Positions 50,239 through 59,060 are shown, counted from the first letter of the stretch. The stretch: 64,000 nt of DNA from Paraburkholderia antibiotica (GCF_012927125.1 NZ_JABBFZ010000001.1:62001-126000); one strand, 5' to 3'. A program made the numbers and translations. The notes: generated from the letters alone by a model not told the origin.

Positions 50239-51042
50239 ATGAAGCTTCGTGTCGGATATGAATTGTCGTACGAGTGCTCGCAGCCCACGCCGATGATGCT
50301 GATGCTGAACACGCATTTTTCTCATGCGAAGGATGTTGTCGTGCCGGATCTGATCGTTACCGATCCGCCGGTGCCGGTCAGCCAGTACCGCGACCTGTTC
50401 GGTAACCTGTGCAGCCGGATCGTCGCGCCCATTGGACGTGTAGGATTACGTACGACCGCGCTGCTCAACGTGTCCGGTGCGATGGAAACGCGGTCCAGCG
50501 ACGGCTGGGGTCATCCCGTAGAGTACTTACCCGACGATACGCTGGTTTTCCTGCTCGGTAGTCGCTATTGTGAGACCGATCTGCTGGTAGACATCGCATG
50601 GCAGCTTTTCGGTCAGTGCGCGCCAGGACGCGAGACTGTGCTGGCGATCTGTGACTTCGTGCATCGACACATTGAATTCGATTACGAACATGCGCGGCCG
50701 ACGAAAACTGCATGGGATGTTTTTCGGGAACGCAAAGGAGTCTGCCGCGATTTCGCGCAACTCGGCGTCACGCTATGTCGGGCAATGAACATCCCGGCGC
50801 GCTACTGCACCGGCTATATCAGCGATGTGGGCTTGCCGCCCGTTGCTGCGCTGATGGATTTCGCGGGTTGGTTCGAAGCTTATGTGGGCGGTACCTGGCA
50901 GACGTTCGATCCGCGAAACAACGCCCCACGCATTGGGCGTGTATTGATGGCGTACGGTCGTGACGCTGCCGACGTGGCGATCAGTAATGCGTTCGGTCCT
51001 GCGATACTGACGCACTTCGAGGTGCACTGCGACCAGCAATGA
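50239..51042 (+). CDS. Transglutaminase-like protein lacking the usual catalytic His
   Basis: The 267-residue protein has an N-terminal beta-rich domain and a transglutaminase-like core. The nucleophile is Cys169 (RKGVCRDFAQL) and Asp224 is in TFDPRNNAPRIG. The position normally held by His (D-x-H-A-W) reads DFAGW, with Ala209 and Gly210. Relatives that I recall have Ser there, so the whole subgroup may have lost the triad. AAGGAGG precedes the ATG. The gene is 185 bases after copy A of the small protein. Confidence 0.87.
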   Translation: MKLRVGYELSYECSQPTPMMLMLNTHFSHAKDVVVPDLIVTDPPVPVSQYRDLFGNLCSRIVAPIGRVGLRTTALLNVSGAMETRSSDGWGHPVEYLPDDTLVFLLGSRYCETDLLVDIAWQLFGQCAPGRETVLAICDFVHRHIEFDYEHARPTKTAWDVFRERKGVCRDFAQLGVTLCRAMNIPARYCTGYISDVGLPPVAALMDFAGWFEAYVGGTWQTFDPRNNAPRIGRVLMAYGRDAADVAISNAFGPAILTHFEVHCDQQ

Positions 51043-51445
51043 CGGCGCTGCAGTCCACCAACCCTGAGCCGACGCGGAAGTTCACGAACAGCACGCTCGC
51101 GTGACAATTCCGCCAATAACGGTAGCGCTGGAATGTACGAGGTTTAGCCTTCCTGGCGGGAGCAATGAGATGCCGGACACATTGACGTCTGCACAGCGGC
51201 CGATTTGGAGAAAGTCGGCTATAGGTCGTCGCGGCACTGCGAGTCCCCGCAATATTCGGCGGTAGCACCGGACAGCCGCTCTGACCGCGGCTTCTTTCGC
51301 CACCTGTCTTCTTTCTGATCCGAACTCACGCCAGGCACCGCATTGGGTAATGCGCGCGGGCTGGCAGCAGTCTGTTCTCCGAAATATGTTGCAACGCAGC
51401 GAAAACCAGCCTATAACCATCTATATGGATGGTCAGAGGATGGAA
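51043..51445. other. Intergenic region, no clear gene
   Basis: These 400 bases hold no frame with a convincing start. A short ATATGG-rich stretch lies before the RHH gene. The composition is typical of the island. Confidence 0.3.
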
Positions 51446-51871
51446 ATGGAAAAGCGCGCTGTACCCAGCATGAATCGCCCGAAAGGCGGCGAGTCGGAAA
51501 AAATCACGATCAACCTCGGCCCTGTGGATCTCGGGCAAATCGACCTGCTCGTGGAAGAAGGCTTTTATTCAAACCGGACTGACCTGATCCGAACCGCCAT
51601 ACGTAACCAGCTCGCGCTGCACGCCCAGGTCGTTCACGAAACGGTGACGCGCCGTGCGCTCGTGCTCGGGCTACAGCATTTTTCGAGGCAGGACCTCGAG
51701 GCAGTTCGTGCCGCCCATCAGCGTCTCACCATTCAGGTGCTGGGACTGGCCAGCATTGCGGGCGATGTTTCCCCGGAACTTGCGCTCGCGACCATCGACA
51801 GCGTCGTAGTGCTGGGCGCCTTTCATGCATCGGCTGCCGTCAAGACGGCACTCGCTGGCAGGATCCGCTAA
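51446..51871 (+). CDS. Ribbon-helix-helix (CopG-type) regulator
   Basis: The 141-residue protein has an RHH DNA-binding core (KITINLGPVDLGQIDLLVEE, then YSNRTDLIRTAIRNQL). A C-terminal effector region of about 85 residues ends with LGAFHASAAVKTALAGR. It may autoregulate or control neighbouring genes. ATG at 51446 is preferred with GAGG six bases upstream; ATGs at 51425 and 51440 are in frame. No toxin gene is adjacent. The PHB-depolymerase-like gene follows 46 bases later. Confidence 0.78.
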   Translation: MEKRAVPSMNRPKGGESEKITINLGPVDLGQIDLLVEEGFYSNRTDLIRTAIRNQLALHAQVVHETVTRRALVLGLQHFSRQDLEAVRAAHQRLTIQVLGLASIAGDVSPELALATIDSVVVLGAFHASAAVKTALAGRIR

Positions 51872-51917
51872 CAACCGTGCGACGCCCGATACCTCACCCC
51901 GATAACGGACAGATACG

Positions 51918-53006
51918 ATGAAATTCAATGATGGCTTCCTGAACTCGATGCGCGAAGCGATGACCTTGCTGCGCAGCCGCGGCCCCGCCGAAGCAACAGA
52001 AGCGATACAACGCACCCTGCGAGGAGAGACCGATAACCTCGCGAATCGAACGGCGTCGTGGGACACATCGCCAGAAGCCGTTGCCGTGCCGTTTGACGCG
52101 CTGACGATGAAGCGGGGAAAAACACTCAACGCTCGAGAAGCCGGCATTGACGTCGAGGACCGGGGACATTTCAGCACGCATGTGTATTCGAATGCCGCGG
52201 GTCGCCGTCAATATCGACTGTATGTGCCGGCGGAAAGCCACGGCGAGCAGCTACCCTTGATCGTGATGTTGCACGGCTGCACACAGAACGCCGACGATTT
52301 CGCAGCAGGCACACAGATGAACGTACTGGCTGAGCGGCATCGATTTCTTGTCGCCTATCCGGAGCAGCCGCAGCAGGCCAATGCGTCGAAATGCTGGAAC
52401 TGGTTCAAACCAGATGACCAACATGGCGAACGCGGCGAGCCGTCATTGATCGCGGGCATAACCCGTCAAATCATCGCAGCCCATAACGTCGATCCCGTGC
52501 GCGTGTACGTCGCAGGCCTCTCCGCGGGCGGCGCGATGGCGGCGATCATGATTGCTGCGTATCCCGAACTCTATGCCGCGGCAGGTGTACATTCCGGGCT
52601 TCCCGCACGATGCGCACACGATCTTCCTTCGGCGCTCGCGGCGATGAAAGGCGGCAGGCGTTCCGCAGAGGCACGATCCGTCTTATTGCCGAAAAAACCT
52701 CTCATCGTCTTTCATGGCGACTCGGATGCCACGGTTCACATACGCAATGCCGCACAGCTTGTTCGGGGCTTCGACGCGAAGCCGGATGACGGTCGTGAAC
52801 AGCGTCCGGCCGATGCAGGCCGACGTGCCTGCACTGTCTCGCGGCTGGTTTCAGCGAATGGCATCGACGCCGAACTGTGGACCGTTCACGGGGCACCGCA
52901 CGCCTGGGCAGGCGGCAATGCCCGGGGCAGCTACACCGACCCCACTGGACCGGACGCAAGTGCTGAAATGCTGCGATTCTTTCTTGAGCATCCACAGCGG
53001 CGATAG
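51918..53006 (+). CDS. PHB depolymerase-family esterase
   Basis: The 362-residue alpha/beta hydrolase belongs to the LpqC/poly(3-hydroxybutyrate) depolymerase family. MLHGCTQNADDF holds the oxyanion region and Ser202 in GLSAGG is the nucleophile. Asp and His follow in HGDSDATVH and GAPHAWAGG. No signal peptide is visible, so it acts on intracellular PHB or other esters. The N-terminal 80 residues are variable. It may be co-transcribed with the RHH gene. Confidence 0.88.
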   Translation: MKFNDGFLNSMREAMTLLRSRGPAEATEAIQRTLRGETDNLANRTASWDTSPEAVAVPFDALTMKRGKTLNAREAGIDVEDRGHFSTHVYSNAAGRRQYRLYVPAESHGEQLPLIVMLHGCTQNADDFAAGTQMNVLAERHRFLVAYPEQPQQANASKCWNWFKPDDQHGERGEPSLIAGITRQIIAAHNVDPVRVYVAGLSAGGAMAAIMIAAYPELYAAAGVHSGLPARCAHDLPSALAAMKGGRRSAEARSVLLPKKPLIVFHGDSDATVHIRNAAQLVRGFDAKPDDGREQRPADAGRRACTVSRLVSANGIDAELWTVHGAPHAWAGGNARGSYTDPTGPDASAEMLRFFLEHPQRR

Positions 53007-53148
53007 CTGTTGCGCTCAATCTGCGGGCCGGGTGGCTGCCATATCGCATAAGGAGAAAGCTCCTCGGAAAAGGAATAAAGGCGCGGGGTCGAAGATTGAC
53101 CACTCCACCAAGCGCAGAATCGATCTCCCTTCGTTGAGCTCTCGCCGG

Positions 53149-53690
53149 GTGCCATGGAACAAGGGGAGGTTGACCGGCCAGAAGCCTCCATTGAGGCTCC
53201 GAGAAATTTGGGCAATTCGAACGAGGCTGCATATCTCGTCCAACGCTCGTGAGCCGGCGATGTTCGACCTGGCGATCGACAGCAAGCTCCAGGCGTGCGA
53301 TTTGACGCGCTTGCAGGTGCAGAACGTCTGCATAGGAGGCCATCTAGTTGCCCGAGCGACGTTTATGCAGCAGAAGACACGAAGACCGATCCAGTTCGAA
53401 ATCACGGAGCAAATTCGGCAGAGTGTCGCGACCTGGATTTCAGCGCGCAAGTTGAAGCCCTCCGACTATCTGTTTCCGAGTTGCCTACACGCGTCAGAGC
53501 ACTTCTCGACGCGCCAGTATGCTCGTATCGTGCATCGATCGGCCGCGTCAAAGTCGGACTGGACGACGCCACCTACGGCACGCACACGATGCGCCGCACG
53601 AAGGCATCATTGGTCTATCGACAGACAAACATGCCGGCGTCGGCTGCGCTTTGGAAACCCTCAGTCAGTGCATTGATCTGGCCCAAATCC
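53149..53690 (+). pseudogene. Tyrosine recombinase remnant, active-site Tyr deleted
   Basis: The frame starting at GTG 53149 reads VPWNKGRLTGQKPPLRLREI and continues through DLAIDSKLQACDLTRLQV with the catalytic Arg region, to TRQYARIVH. It then shifts frame before VGLDDATYGTHTMRRTKASL, which holds the H-x-x-R box. About 20 codons that would carry LLGH and the active-site Tyr are missing, and a tail GCALETLSQCIDLA follows in a third frame. The enzyme cannot be active. It marks past mobile-element activity. Confidence 0.8.
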
Positions 53691-54012
53691 AGGGAGCGGG
53701 GCGCAGTTCCGTCCCGATCCCGCGGAGAAGGTGCGGTGCCGTACGCTCGTGCCCGTCCGCCATGCGAGGCAAGGGTGCATAACATGCAGTTCCGCGCATC
53801 GGTTTGTTTGCAGAACGGCGGCCTGGGGAATCAGTTACAAGATAAGTATTGACGTTGGTAGCACCCAGCGGGTACTGTAGCAGCCGAAGTTCAAGAAGTT
53901 CGATTGCTGTTCATCAATTAGTCGCTGCTCGGCGATATTCGTTGTCCTCTCCCTCCTTGATGCTTCACACGCTCTTTAAAAGAGCATTCTTCTATTTTTC
54001 TCAAGGAATCTT
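53691..54012 (+). promoter_or_regulatory. Leader region of the cold-shock gene
   Basis: This stretch has no gene. The last 150 bases are AT-rich, with a short self-complementary GCTCTTTAAAAGAGC at 53971-53985 and AAGGA just before the ATG. Long structured leaders are typical of cspA genes and act as RNA thermosensors, so this leader may do the same. Confidence 0.4.
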
Positions 54013-54216
54013 ATGGATACCGGTATCGTCAAGTGGTTCAACGACAGCAAAGGCTTTGGCTTCATCACCCCGGACAGTGGCGGCGACGATCTGTTCGCGC
54101 ACTTCTCCGAAATCAGCGGCGATGGCTTCAAGACACTGGCTGAGAATCAGAAGGTGAGCTTCGAAACGAAGCAAGGCCCGAAGGGTCTGCAAGCGGCTAA
54201 CATCAAGCCGCTGTAA
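54013..54216 (+). CDS. Cold-shock protein, CspA family
   Basis: The 67-residue OB-fold protein binds single-stranded RNA/DNA as an RNA chaperone. RNP1 is KGFGFI at 13-18 and RNP2 is LFAHFS at about 27-32. It starts [20 protein letters not shown] and has the length typical of CspA. Genomes of this group have several copies, so the letter cannot be assigned. A small paralogous-family gene follows after 273 bases. Confidence 0.96.
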   Translation: MDTGIVKWFNDSKGFGFITPDSGGDDLFAHFSEISGDGFKTLAENQKVSFETKQGPKGLQAANIKPL

Positions 54217-54489
54217 AGTTTGAAGAGCCCGGTCTCTCGCGGTAGACGCCGGGCTGTAGCGACACATTCGCGGAGCTTTGTCTCCCAGGTTGGCACAATC
54301 ACTCCTGGCTGCCTCAGTTTATTCGGCAGCTTGCCAAGGCCCCATACGCCGCGTTGCGCGTCATTCTCCCTCAGGCTTCAAAGCTATTTTTTGCTTTTCG
54401 ACTGCTTCAGATTCAGTTCGAAATGGCGTTGAATCGGCGTGCCCATGCACATGTCGCACGCGCGCGCACTTGAACATCATTCAAATAAA

Positions 54490-54714
54490 ATGCACAACAA
54501 ACAGATTCATCAATACAACGGCTATGCCGTCCAACCCTCGGCGCATCGTTTGTCCGACGGTAGTTTTTCATCCAACCTGCTGCTCGAGCGAACCAATAAC
54601 GCGCGCGCCGAAGGCCGCTACCAGTTCTATTCGCTCGATTACTTCACGAGTGAAGAGCAGGCGCTGCGGCACTCGACACGCTGGGCACGCAACTGGGTCG
54701 ACACGCGCGGGTAA
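54490..54714 (+). CDS. Small Y-x-G protein next to cold-shock gene
   Basis: The 74-residue protein reads MHNKQIHQYNGYAVQPSAHR and has YQFYSLDYF. It ends in an amphipathic helix with EEQALRHSTRWARNWVDTRG. The pattern (N-terminal Y-x-G-Y strand, C-terminal A-x3-W-A-x2-W helix) recurs in the gene at 58146. No signal peptide is present and the function is unknown. ATG 54490 is chosen; ATG 54439 would add 17 His/Ser-rich residues. The ribosome-binding site is weak. Confidence 0.7.
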   Translation: MHNKQIHQYNGYAVQPSAHRLSDGSFSSNLLLERTNNARAEGRYQFYSLDYFTSEEQALRHSTRWARNWVDTRG

Positions 54715-54809
54715 GGGCGACGCCGTTTCAGTGGCGTGTCATGCACGTTCGGCCGAAGTAAGGAATTTGCGACACGCCCGCGTGGCAAACGGACGAGTGG
54801 GATGGCGGG

Positions 54810-55085
54810 CTAGTGAGCCGTCAGCACCATCAAAATATCTGCATACCATGCGCTGTTCAGTCCGAGCGATTCGTCCATCCGGTCATCCCGGCCGCTCATG
54901 TCAATGCTCGAAGAATGAACGCCTAACAGCAGCCACGGTAGTTCACCAAGCTTCCTGCCTTCTGAGTGTGCTCTCAGCACAACCGGTGCGCCACTGGTAC
55001 CGCGGTGAGTTCTTGCGTCCGTGACAAAGCAGCCCTTCCCCTGAAAACGCAGCCCGAGCGTGGAAGCCAGAACGCTTTTCCATGT
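54810..55085 (-). pseudogene. C-terminal fragment of a trypsin-like serine peptidase
   Basis: The readable part is KSVLASTLGLRFQGKGCFVT followed by DARTHRGTSGAPV, with the catalytic Ser in GTSGAPV, then LLGVHS and a C-terminal SAWYADILMVLTAH. It matches the last third of intact trypsin-like peptidases that I recall from this group. The His/Asp-containing N-terminal two thirds are missing and upstream frames are broken, so no protease can be made. Confidence 0.65.
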
Positions 55086-55215
55086 ACACCCCTCAGATGA
55101 TCGTGCTCTCAATTCCGGGGCATTGCGAATCACGACTGCAGTCGAATTGCACGAAGCCACCCTGTTCGGGGAACCCGCAAGCACTGTGGTGCGTGGTCTG
55201 CCGTAGCCGAATCGC

Positions 55216-55500
55216 TCAGGCGGGCTCCCAGAGCGAGCGGCCGGATCTGCCACCGTCAATCAGCATTTCAGCATAGGCGACGGACGCGCGCCTTGCGTCG
55301 CCGGAATGCTCGAAAGGACGCTTGCCAGGCACACGGAAAAGACGACTCTTTGCGCTGTCCATTCCGGAACCGGGTTCACTGATACGGATCGACGCATCGA
55401 AACCTTCCTCGTAATTGTGGCCAGATCCAGCCTGGGTCGCATGATGGGGATACACGAGCAGGGAAATATCCAAGCCTCGATAATGGCGATTGGTGGTCAT
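55216..55500 (-). CDS. Small Y-x-G protein (YRGLDI type)
   Basis: The 94-residue protein begins MTTNRHYRGLDISLLVYPHH and has FDASIRISEPG and SRLFRV. A C-terminal helix DARRASVAYAEMLIDGG follows. The order of motifs (Y-x-G, R-I, R-x-F, helix, I-D-G) matches the gene at 56137 and the decayed copy at 47403. AAGGAG lies seven bases before the ATG. No membrane segment or known domain is seen. It is the only member of the set on the minus strand. Confidence 0.73.
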   Translation of the reverse strand: MTTNRHYRGLDISLLVYPHHATQAGSGHNYEEGFDASIRISEPGSGMDSAKSRLFRVPGKRPFEHSGDARRASVAYAEMLIDGGRSGRSLWEPA

Positions 55501-56136
55501 CAGATCACTCCTTGGGGCCGCAGCAAGCAGCCGGTTTTTTGATCGTTGTCCGGGGTCAGGTCAAAGGCGACATCCGAAACGCCTGACGAGCCGTATCAAC
55601 GAGCCGTAGCAGCCCGGCCGGACTTTCCCGGAGGGAAATCCCGACGTTCGGGCAAGACGATAATTCAAGCGGCTTTACGCCTGACCTGTCAGCGAAATTC
55701 ATGCATGCATGGGCAAGCGTTGGCCAGGCCGGCACTCAGCTTAGGTCTGTTCGATCGCGCGGCGCGCCGCTCCGGAATCGAAAGCGCGTTGCCGTTCCTT
55801 TCGCGTTGTGTTCGATATCTCGTCGCGACAGCGTTCCGTCGCTTGTGCAATGAAGCCAGTAGTCTTTATCTGCTTCATCGTGCGGCAAGAAAGCGTGGTT
55901 GCCGGCGAACGTCCTCGTGGAGGGGCCGCCACATACTGTGGGGGGAGGAACAAGGCTGAAAGCCAGGTCATCGGAAAGAGAATCGATGACCGTGCGGACA
56001 AGGATCCGATTTGCGGACTTCGTGACCCACCATACGCGCGCCGGCATGTTCCGTCAATTCAATTCTGAAAACATCGGCGTTGCGCTGTGTTAGTTATTTC
56101 AGGGTATAGTGAGCCTCCCCTTGTGGAGTGCCCAGC
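55501..56136. other. Stretch without a supportable gene
   Basis: Open frames occur on both strands, but their starts lack ribosome-binding sites and the predicted proteins have no orderly pattern. Sequence before 56137 (TATAGT at 56105-56110) could serve as a -10 box for the following gene. The rest may be remnants. Confidence 0.3.
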
Positions 56137-56424
56137 ATGTCGACCCAGCCGCTTCTTCTCTACAGGGGGTATGAACTTCATCCTCTCGTATTCCCCCGCA
56201 CGTTCAATCGCTTTGACGGACATTCCCGTTACGCCGAAGGGTATGACATAGCGGTACGGATATGCCGTCCGGCCGCAATAGCAAGCTCTGCCGCGAGCCG
56301 TATTTTCCGGCTGAACCAGCCTCATGCATTCTCCGATTTGGGCACGGCAAGGCGAGCCGCCCGTCAGCAGGGAAAGGACATCGTCGACGGAAAGGTGAGT
56401 GGCGCTTCGGTCGTCGACATGTGA
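56137..56424 (+). CDS. Small Y-x-G protein (YRGYEL type)
   Basis: The 95-residue protein begins MSTQPLLLYRGYELHPLVFP and has YDIAVRI and SRIFRLNQP. A C-terminal helix follows, with ARRAARQQGKDIVDGKVSG. It is the intact relative of the decayed copy at 47403 and similar to the gene at 55216. GGAG lies nine bases before the ATG. It is probably a soluble single-domain protein with strands followed by a helix; function unknown. Confidence 0.73.
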   Translation: MSTQPLLLYRGYELHPLVFPRTFNRFDGHSRYAEGYDIAVRICRPAAIASSAASRIFRLNQPHAFSDLGTARRAARQQGKDIVDGKVSGASVVDM

Positions 56425-56850
56425 AAAACGCTGCTGACGTGCAGCGTCACCGGTTTTGCCCAGGCGAAGATAGCGCTGCCTGAAAACCGATCCGGCTGTC
56501 GCTGCATCGGAAAAGTGACCTGCGGCTGAAAGCGTTCCTCTGGATGTCACGCGCTGACCGTGTGCTGTATGTCGCGAACACTGACTGACATGCCTCGCGC
56601 CACGAACTAAACCTTCCCGCGAATGTTCACGAGAGGCCGGCACGGCTCCGTCTTCATTTGCACCGCGGATGCAGAAGATACGGATTTTGTATTTGTTCGC
56701 ATGCCTGAATGAATGTCAGGCGGATTTGACCGCCGCTGTTTGACTGTGCCCTGCGGGTATTTTTCGGCAAAGACTTTGTCCGCTTGCGCGTCCGTTCGTG
56801 GATCGATGCTCCCCCGAGCCGCATCGATCCAACAATCTAAAGGAGCGCCC

Positions 56851-57105
56851 ATGTACCGGATGATCCTGTATCGAGGTTTCGAGATTCACGTCGAACTGAC
56901 ATCGTCTGTGGAGGATCTGTACGAGGTCAGCTTCCAGATAAAGGGCGGCGAGCAACTCGCCATCCTTGGCGACCGGCGTGGACGCATTCCGCTGCGCAAC
57001 GGTCCATTTACCCGGCGTTGGGCATATCTCGTCGCGGAAATAGCGGGGCAGGCTGCAGTCGACGTACTGCTTGGGATGGCCGCGGGCGATCAGCCTCCCG
57101 TATGA
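56851..57105 (+). CDS. Small YRGFEI protein, copy B
   Basis: The 84-residue protein starts MYRMILYRGFEIHVELTSSV and has YEVSFQIKGGEQLAILG, RIPLRNGPFTRRWAYLVAE and AAVDVLLG. It is the close paralogue of copy A at 49817 and differs mainly in the N-terminus and a C-terminal extension of seven residues. AAAGGAG lies five bases before the ATG. The pair indicates a duplication within the island. Function unknown. Confidence 0.75.
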   Translation: MYRMILYRGFEIHVELTSSVEDLYEVSFQIKGGEQLAILGDRRGRIPLRNGPFTRRWAYLVAEIAGQAAVDVLLGMAAGDQPPV

Positions 57106-57840
57106 TCTGTCGTTTGACCTGCCCTGAAGATCCGATGCCCCTGGCTGTTGAAAACGTATGGCAGTGGCAAGCCACGAGTCGTGTTGCTGTCTCACGTCGG
57201 GCTGGGTGTGCGGTCGGGCTGCACGTTCCCCGCTGTTGCGCACGCTGGAACTCTCGTTTGCGACCTCACAAAAGGCGGATCAATTTCGGCCATAAGAGCG
57301 AACGGGGCAGCAATGCCGTACCGAGGGCTTTGTTTCGCCGTCATTGATCTGTCGAGATCGGGATTGCCTGGCGCCCATATCGACCGATCGCATGCTGCGT
57401 TCCTGCATGACGCGGCGAAGACGCGAAGTCAAACACGGACTAGCATATTGCCGCGGCCGCCCGGCACTGCTGTCATAAGCACCGGGCTGATCCGCAAATC
57501 CTTGTATTTTTTCTGATGGCACCGGGAGCACGGTTTTCCTGTACAAATCCATCAATGGGCGTACCATGGGATCATCGTTCGATCTGTGGCCGTTCACGGC
57601 ATCCTTAGCCGCTTCACCCCGTAGAACCGGACCTTCCCCGGTCACCCCAGACCACGCGGCGCGGCCCAACGCGTGAAGCACTGCGAACGCAGTGGCTCAC
57701 GTCTCCATGCCCCCTCTCTCTTGCGTCGCCCGATGACGCGGTGGTGAAGATATCCCATGACAACCGGCTCCCGCCTCTACTGCGGACGCGGGATTCACCC
57801 GCTGTAGTGGACGGAGTACCGGTGCACACTGGAGTGTGAT
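57106..57840. other. 735-base stretch without a supportable gene
   Basis: Frames of 100-130 codons exist on both strands (for example 57148-57516 plus, 57280-57681 minus). They have atypical composition, no ribosome-binding site and no recognisable motif. The segment could be a decayed gene. The last 30 bases carry the GGAG site of the next gene. Confidence 0.3.
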
Positions 57841-58080
57841 ATGCAAAGGAATGACCTGCTGGAGTGGATCCGGCGCAATGGTTCCGGGCTCGTCGACCAG
57901 TTTCTGCCGCCCGGCGCGCAGGCGGAACTCGACAGCGTCATTCGTGACCATCGTCACGAGGTCGATGTCGATGCGTTTCTGATGTTCGTGTCGATTCGCG
58001 CATTGCTGCGCGAGCGTGGCATGGCAAGCTGCGAGTCGGATTGCGAGGCAGGGCAGATCATGGCCATGCTAAGCACGTGA
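57841..58080 (+). CDS. Hypothetical protein, 79 residues
   Basis: The protein starts MQRNDLLEWIRRNGSGLVDQ and is predicted mostly helical, with two cysteines near the C-terminus (ASCESDCEAG). GGAG lies six bases before the ATG, and the reading frame has normal island codon use. I do not recognise a family. It precedes the small gene at 58146 by 65 bases in the same direction. Confidence 0.6.
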   Translation: MQRNDLLEWIRRNGSGLVDQFLPPGAQAELDSVIRDHRHEVDVDAFLMFVSIRALLRERGMASCESDCEAGQIMAMLST

Positions 58081-58145
58081 GTCGCGCTTTTTTCGATGCC
58101 CGGTGGGACAGTCGCAACCGGGCGACAACCCTGAAGGACAAACTT

Positions 58146-58361
58146 ATGCGCTTCAATTCCACGCTGATCGCTGTCGACCCGACTCCGCGGCGTGCCGACG
58201 GCGAGTACATGGCCCACGCACGGATCAGCAGCAATCGTGCAGACGGCACCAGTTACGAAATTTATTCGAGCGGCGATCTGGCCGGTTTTGACGCACGCGA
58301 GGACGCGGTAGCCCATGCAAAGAACTGGGCGCAGGACTGGCTGGAGGCGCGCTTCGGCTGA
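58146..58361 (+). CDS. Small protein, paralogue of the cold-shock-linked gene
   Basis: The 71-residue protein reads MRFNSTLIAVDPTPRRADGE, then YEIYSSGDL. It ends in a helix DAREDAVAHAKNWAQDWLEA. The C-terminal pattern (A-x2-A-x2-W-A-x2-W) and length match the gene at 54490, although the N-terminal Y-x-G-Y is replaced by FNSTLI. AAGGA lies eight bases before the ATG. An additional bS21 gene follows 162 bases later. Confidence 0.7.
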   Translation: MRFNSTLIAVDPTPRRADGEYMAHARISSNRADGTSYEIYSSGDLAGFDAREDAVAHAKNWAQDWLEARFG

Positions 58362-58523
58362 TAGACGTTTCACAGACAGATGCATGCAGACGCATAGCGA
58401 TCGGCCTGAAGGCCAGCCATTCGCCGTCAGAAAGATAAGATGCAACCAATATCAGCCGCGCGTATCGATTCAGTCGCATGCCCAGCGTCCGGGCATCCGT
58501 CCGGATCACAATCAGGAAAACAA

Positions 58524-58736
58524 TTGACTACTGTAACGCCCAAACTCAACGAACCGGTGGAAGTTGCCCTGCGCCGTTTCCGACGCTCCATCGACAACAC
58601 GGGTCTGCTCAAGGAATTGCGCGCAAGGATGGCCTACGAAACGCCAACCGCCAAACGCAAAAGAAAAAAGGCCGCTGCCGTGGCGCGGCTGCGCAAACAG
58701 ATCAAGCGGTCGCTACCGCCTGGAAAGCTGTATTGA
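58524..58736 (+). CDS. rpsU: 30S ribosomal protein S21 (bS21), probable extra copy
   Basis: The 70-residue protein is bS21, a late-assembling small-subunit protein near the anti-Shine-Dalgarno region that assists initiation. It has [20 protein letters not shown] and the basic [20 protein letters not shown] tail. The start is TTG at 58524 with AGGA upstream; this fits the conserved N-terminus TTVTPKLNE. Burkholderia genomes carry several rpsU copies, and the location in an accessory island suggests a paralogue, not the main gene. Confidence 0.92.
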   Translation: MTTVTPKLNEPVEVALRRFRRSIDNTGLLKELRARMAYETPTAKRKRKKAAAVARLRKQIKRSLPPGKLY

Positions 58737-58744
58737 TCTGCAAC

Positions 58745-58979
58745 CCGCCAGCGCATGCACGTGAGGAAATTCCATCTTGACGGTAATGGCGAACCATTCA
58801 TGCGGCTGCGGGCCGGCGCGGCAACCGCACGTTTCTCAAGGCGCTTGATGTTACTTGGGTCCATTCCCGCCGCTAGCTTTTCGCGGGCATCGTCGCGCTT
58901 TTTTCGCGCTGCCGCGAGCGATACGTCCGGATAGACGCCAAGCGCGAGCATTCCTGACCTGCACATCGGTCAGCGACAT
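58745..58979 (-). pseudogene. P4-type integrase remnant, N-terminal fragment
   Basis: The start MSLTDVQVRNA is typical of P4-family integrases. About 40 codons are then deleted with a frame change, and the sequence resumes with LALGVYPDVSLAAARKKRDD and AREKLAAGMDP, the DUF4102-type arm-binding region. The catalytic domain is absent. It lies 150 bases from the 3' end of tRNA-Leu, the normal position of such integrases after insertion at a tRNA gene. Exact left end is uncertain. Confidence 0.78.
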
Positions 58980-59060
58980 GGTGGTATCTCCCGCTGGAAA
59001 ACCCGGAAACGAGCCAGATACCACCAGCTGTCGACGAGTCAGCGCGGATCAACGGGGAAT

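Noticed and set aside
55546..56047. Frames on both strands in the gap before 56137
   Set aside because: They have no start signals and no orderly hydrophobic pattern, and the strands compete equally.
57148..57681. Frames of 122 and 133 codons on opposite strands
   Set aside because: No motif, unusual composition and no ribosome-binding site; either could be chance.
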